Positions 61,701 to 64,000 of a DNA stretch of 64,000 nucleotides are shown piece after piece. The stretch is from Caprimulgus europaeus (Eukaryota; Chordata; Aves; Caprimulgiformes; Caprimulgidae): positions 40,960,839 to 41,024,838 of the forward strand of contig OU015532.1 of NCBI GenBank assembly GCA_907165065.1. Direction: 5' to 3'. The notes beneath the pieces are model-generated. The model was not told the origin of the DNA and did no database searches. It saw nothing but the letters and a program-made list of their open reading frames with translations. The position numbers and the translations under genes are program-made. Every line of letters begins with the position of its first letter. Within the stretch, counting starts at the first letter, position 1.

Positions 61701-63691
61701 AGGCCTAGAAACATCTCGGTGATACTAAAAAAGTGCTGGGCTTTCTGTTGTTGAAATAAAGTGATATGAAAACACACATATGAAAATTCAGTCTTCACAT
61801 TTCCAAATTTATCAAAGCTACTTCATTTTATACATACTAGTGATGTATTTTTTTTGTAATGGTTGATGTTAGGTTTTGGAAAGTTCAAAAAAATGTTATT
61901 TTATTCAATAGTACCTCACTGCTCTTTCAAAAGCATCACTTAAGCTAGTAGAAAATTAGCCTTGGTGAAAGAGTTTGCTTCAATTATGCAGTATTTTCTA
62001 TACCTGGTCTTCCATTAAACAAAACCAAAAAACCCAAACAAGAAAACACACACACACACAAAAAAAATGTAGTGCTTTTTACATATCATAAGGTTTTATC
62101 AAGCCACGATGGCTACTATTTCTTTATCCTCTCGTGGGCTTCAGGGAGCAGTGTAGCTGATGCTGCCGTTTCTGTTGTACCCAAGAAGGAATGCTGTGTG
62201 CTTTTGTTACGGACTCATTATTACAAGGTCACCTGAAAGACAAAGTGAAGCAAGGTGTAAGGATTCTTTTTTTCATTATTTCCTTTGAATCATCTGGATT
62301 GTTATCTGTCCAAAAATAGCTTCCAAATTCTGATACATCTTAGCATTTTGTGTCTGATATTTGACTGCCTGAACTTTTCCTAACTCTGATTATTTTTGGG
62401 CTTAACATTCTTGTTGAACCTTGGCATGGTTAAAAGGTGTTGTGTGTGATCTGCTATTTTTTGAGGTAGAGTTCTTTCTCCAGCCATGGGTTGCTGCAGG
62501 GCGGCCATCTTGCAGCTGTGCTGGGCTGTCTCTGGGCAGCTCTCAGGAGGAGGGCAGGCCTCATGTGCCTTATCAGCTGCTACCCGATAAGAAGATTAAA
62601 CTCTTATGAAAATTTCTAAAGGCAGTTTATGATGAAGGGAGGTGAAGTTCTTGCCCCCTCCCTGGAAGTGTTTAAGGCCAGGCTGGATGAGGCTTTGAGC
62701 TGCCTGGTCTAGTGGAAGGTGTCCCTACTCATGGCAGGGGGGTTGGAACTGGATGATCTTTTGGGTCCCTTCCAACCCAAACCATTCTGTGATTCTATGA
62801 TTCTTCAGTTGTGAACTATCCTAGAAGCATCGGAGTAGTTCGAATTTAACACACTTTGCACAACTCTGTGAGGCCTGGTGGATTATTTCTTTTTCATAAT
62901 ACCACCATTGAATTTGTCTCCTGTCACAGAGGCAGGATGTTACTGTTTAGAGCATGCTGTGTGTAATTTTGAACTCTTGGTTCTGGCAGCATGAAAGCTT
63001 TTGCTTAGTTTGTGGGAGAAATAATGTTGTTTTCAGTCCTCCACAAGCTCCACCTAAGGAGGGTTGTGAGTTAGAGGCGGGGACGGTTCAAATGGTTCTG
63101 GAGCAGGTGGCAGGGTGACTTGCCAGTGACTGGAATATAAACGTATTGTCAGTATGCCTTTCTGCCTGCTTCCCATTTTATTTGAATCTCTTGGAATTTG
63201 GGCAAAAGTTGGAGTATATGAAGAATTTTTTCATGTGTATACTAATTCTGGTCCTAGCAAAAAGTTTGTTTTATGGAGTCTTTTTAACATGGCATATGTG
63301 ACCCGTATTGTCAGCTCTTGCAAAATTTGTATTTTTATCGGCACCCAGACATGTGGTTTTACAAGGTTTTCCAGTGGTTTTTTTTTTTTGAGAAGCTCTC
63401 TGCTTACATTTTGTTTTCTTAAACGTGTATGGTTGCCAAACATAGGCATTCATTAAGACTTCAGAAACTTTTTTTTTTTAAATCTCACTTGAGTCTTTCT
63501 AAAAGCAGATACATAAAGGGAAACTCTCAAAGGACAATCTATATGTGAGCTAGAGCTCTTGCTAATGTTTTCTTTCCTCCTCCTTTCCTGCAGATTCATG
63601 TGTTCTCAGTTACCTAACCAGGTACTGAAGAGCATCAGTATCATAGACAGCCCTGGCATTCTCTCTGGAGAGAAACAGCGCATCAGCAGAG
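52496..63691 (+). CDS. EHD4: EH domain-containing protein 4 (5' part, exons 1-3)
   Basis: A dynamin-related ATPase that forms oligomers on phosphoinositide-containing membranes and remodels tubular recycling endosomes. Only residues 1-171 plus one base are in the window; the family length is about 540, so the rest, including most of the ATPase domain, the helical domain and the C-terminal EH domain, lies beyond the right edge. Visible are the N-terminal segment M-F-S-W, the P-loop G-Q-Y-S-T-G-K-T (69-76), switch I around P-T-T-D (96-99), the K-P-F motif and D-S-P-G (157-160). The start M-F-S-W-L-G and the text around it point to EHD4 rather than EHD1-3. Introns are 7.3 and 3.3 kb. Confidence 0.96.
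53948..53979. repeat. 16-bp tandem duplication
   Basis: The unit ATTACTGAATTCTGCT is repeated twice without a mismatch. Perfect identity suggests a recent slippage event. Confidence 0.92.
55950..55969. repeat. T20 homopolymer
   Basis: A run of about twenty T in EHD4 intron 1, followed by AAAG. No element body is recognisable on either side. Confidence 0.9.
57392..57441 (+). repeat. G-run/T-run low-complexity tract, possible G-quadruplex
   Basis: Runs of five, ten and three G (57399-57403, 57408-57417, 57421-57423) are separated by short T runs and followed by a long T run. The G10 block can supply two G-tracts, so the minimum for an intramolecular quadruplex on the + strand is met. Confidence 0.7.
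59806..59859. repeat. Pentamer repeat (TCCTR)n with 10-bp higher order
   Basis: TCCTG and TCCTA units alternate in the first half, making a 10-bp period, and then become uniform TCCTA. The array is about 54 bases long. Confidence 0.9.
60084..60260 (+). CDS. EHD4: EHD4 exon 2 (switch I region)
   Basis: Completes Arg80, then codes Y-L-L-E-Q-D-F-P-G-M-R-I-G-P-E-P-T-T-D-S and N-A-L-V-V-D-P-K-K-P-F-R-K-L through F-L-N. The Thr in P-T-T-D is the switch I residue that contacts magnesium and nucleotide. The acceptor is CATCTCTAG, the donor GTGAGA, ending at phase 2. Confidence 0.97.
60261..63593 (+). other. EHD4: EHD4 intron 2
   Basis: A 3.3-kb intron with T13 (61501-61513) and (CA)n (62046-62060) runs and a + strand CR1 3' end at 62650-62804. 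I see no other gene. Confidence 0.75.
62650..62804 (+). mobile_element. CR1 LINE 3' end
   Basis: A short 3' fragment of a CR1 retrotransposon in forward orientation. It has GGGGGGTTGGAACTGGATGA, then CCCTTCCAACCCAAACCATT, and ends in the diagnostic ATTCTATGATTCT tail. It is the only CR1 fragment in the window on the + strand. Confidence 0.95.
63594..63691 (+). CDS. EHD4: EHD4 exon 3 (DxPG motif)
   Basis: Completes Arg139 and codes F-M-C-S-Q-L-P-N-Q-V-L-K-S-I-S-I-I, then D-S-P-G-I-L-S-G-E-K-Q-R-I-S-R plus one base. D-S-P-G (157-160) is the G3/switch II motif. The acceptor is TTTCCTGCAG, the donor GTGAGT. Confidence 0.97.
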
Positions 63692-64000
63692 GTGAGTTGC
63701 AGAGCTTGAAAATAATCAAACTCACTATTTTTGCTATGCTGGACAAGTAATCTTAATCTGTTGGGGGTTTGTATTGTGTGATGTGTGTCTCAGACTTTCT
63801 TACTACACCTGTTAAACCCATGTCTTAAGGCTGGATGTAGGGCTTGGAATTTTTTCTCTTGAAAACTGGCGGGGTTGGGATTTCTATCATCTGGCTCCTA
63901 TGGCTGCAAATGGCTATGGTTGCATGGTCTGCTGACTAATTAGTGCTTTGACACTCCTGAGAAAAAGCTTTATTTCCATCTTTTTAATTGCCTTCCACAA
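63692..64000 (+). other. EHD4: EHD4 intron 3 (start)
   Basis: The first 309 bases of the third intron, cut by the window edge. Nothing else is visible in it. Confidence 0.85.

Noticed and set aside
1-64000. CRISPR arrays, operons, phage or plasmid functions, tRNA or rRNA genes
   Set aside because: The window is intron-bearing vertebrate DNA. I saw no regularly spaced direct repeats of CRISPR type and no cloverleaf or rRNA sequence.

Overview
This is a stretch of vertebrate nuclear DNA, most likely from a bird. Two multi-exon genes with GT-AG introns lie head to tail on the + strand. The interspersed repeats I can recognise are all CR1 LINE fragments, the dominant retrotransposon of birds and other sauropsids, and the density of large repeats is low. 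Nothing suggests bacterial, plasmid or phage DNA. The species cannot be fixed from the sequence alone.

Region 1 (about 1-11400) is AT-rich and I found no convincing exon in it. Region 2 (11430-48786) is a gene of the cytosolic phospholipase A2 (group IV) family, best assigned as PLA2G4E. I rebuilt 19 coding exons whose intron phases agree from end to end, giving an open frame of 863 codons. It has a short N-terminal tail, a C2 domain (exons 3-7) and the alpha/beta-hydrolase lipase domain (exons 9-19). All the key catalytic features are present: the GGG-x-R oxyanion segment, the G-L-S-G-T nucleophile elbow and the catalytic Asp. A Lys/Arg-rich segment lies near the C terminus. The introns hold three CR1 fragments, all in reverse orientation. 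One of them still carries a decayed reverse-transcriptase reading frame.

Region 3 (48787-52300) is a 3.5-kb intergenic gap. Region 4 (about 52300-64000) starts with a CpG-rich block that holds the first exon of EHD4, a dynamin-like ATPase that remodels endosomal membranes. Exons 1-3 are in the window (171 codons plus one base), covering the P-loop, switch I and the DxPG motif. The gene runs off the right edge. The order PLA2G4E then EHD4 on the same strand matches, as I recall it, the mammalian arrangement, and this supports the E assignment among the PLA2G4 paralogues.

Knowledge of the families suggests a functional link. PLA2G4E is a calcium-dependent N-acyltransferase that makes N-acyl-phosphatidylethanolamines and acts on endosomal and recycling membranes. 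EHD4 tubulates and cuts similar membranes. I found no novel system in the window. The most useful second looks are the paired splice choice between exons 9 and 10, the 5' end of PLA2G4E, its longer C-terminal tail, a stop codon buried in a poly(A) signal, and a possible decayed retrocopy in intron 2.
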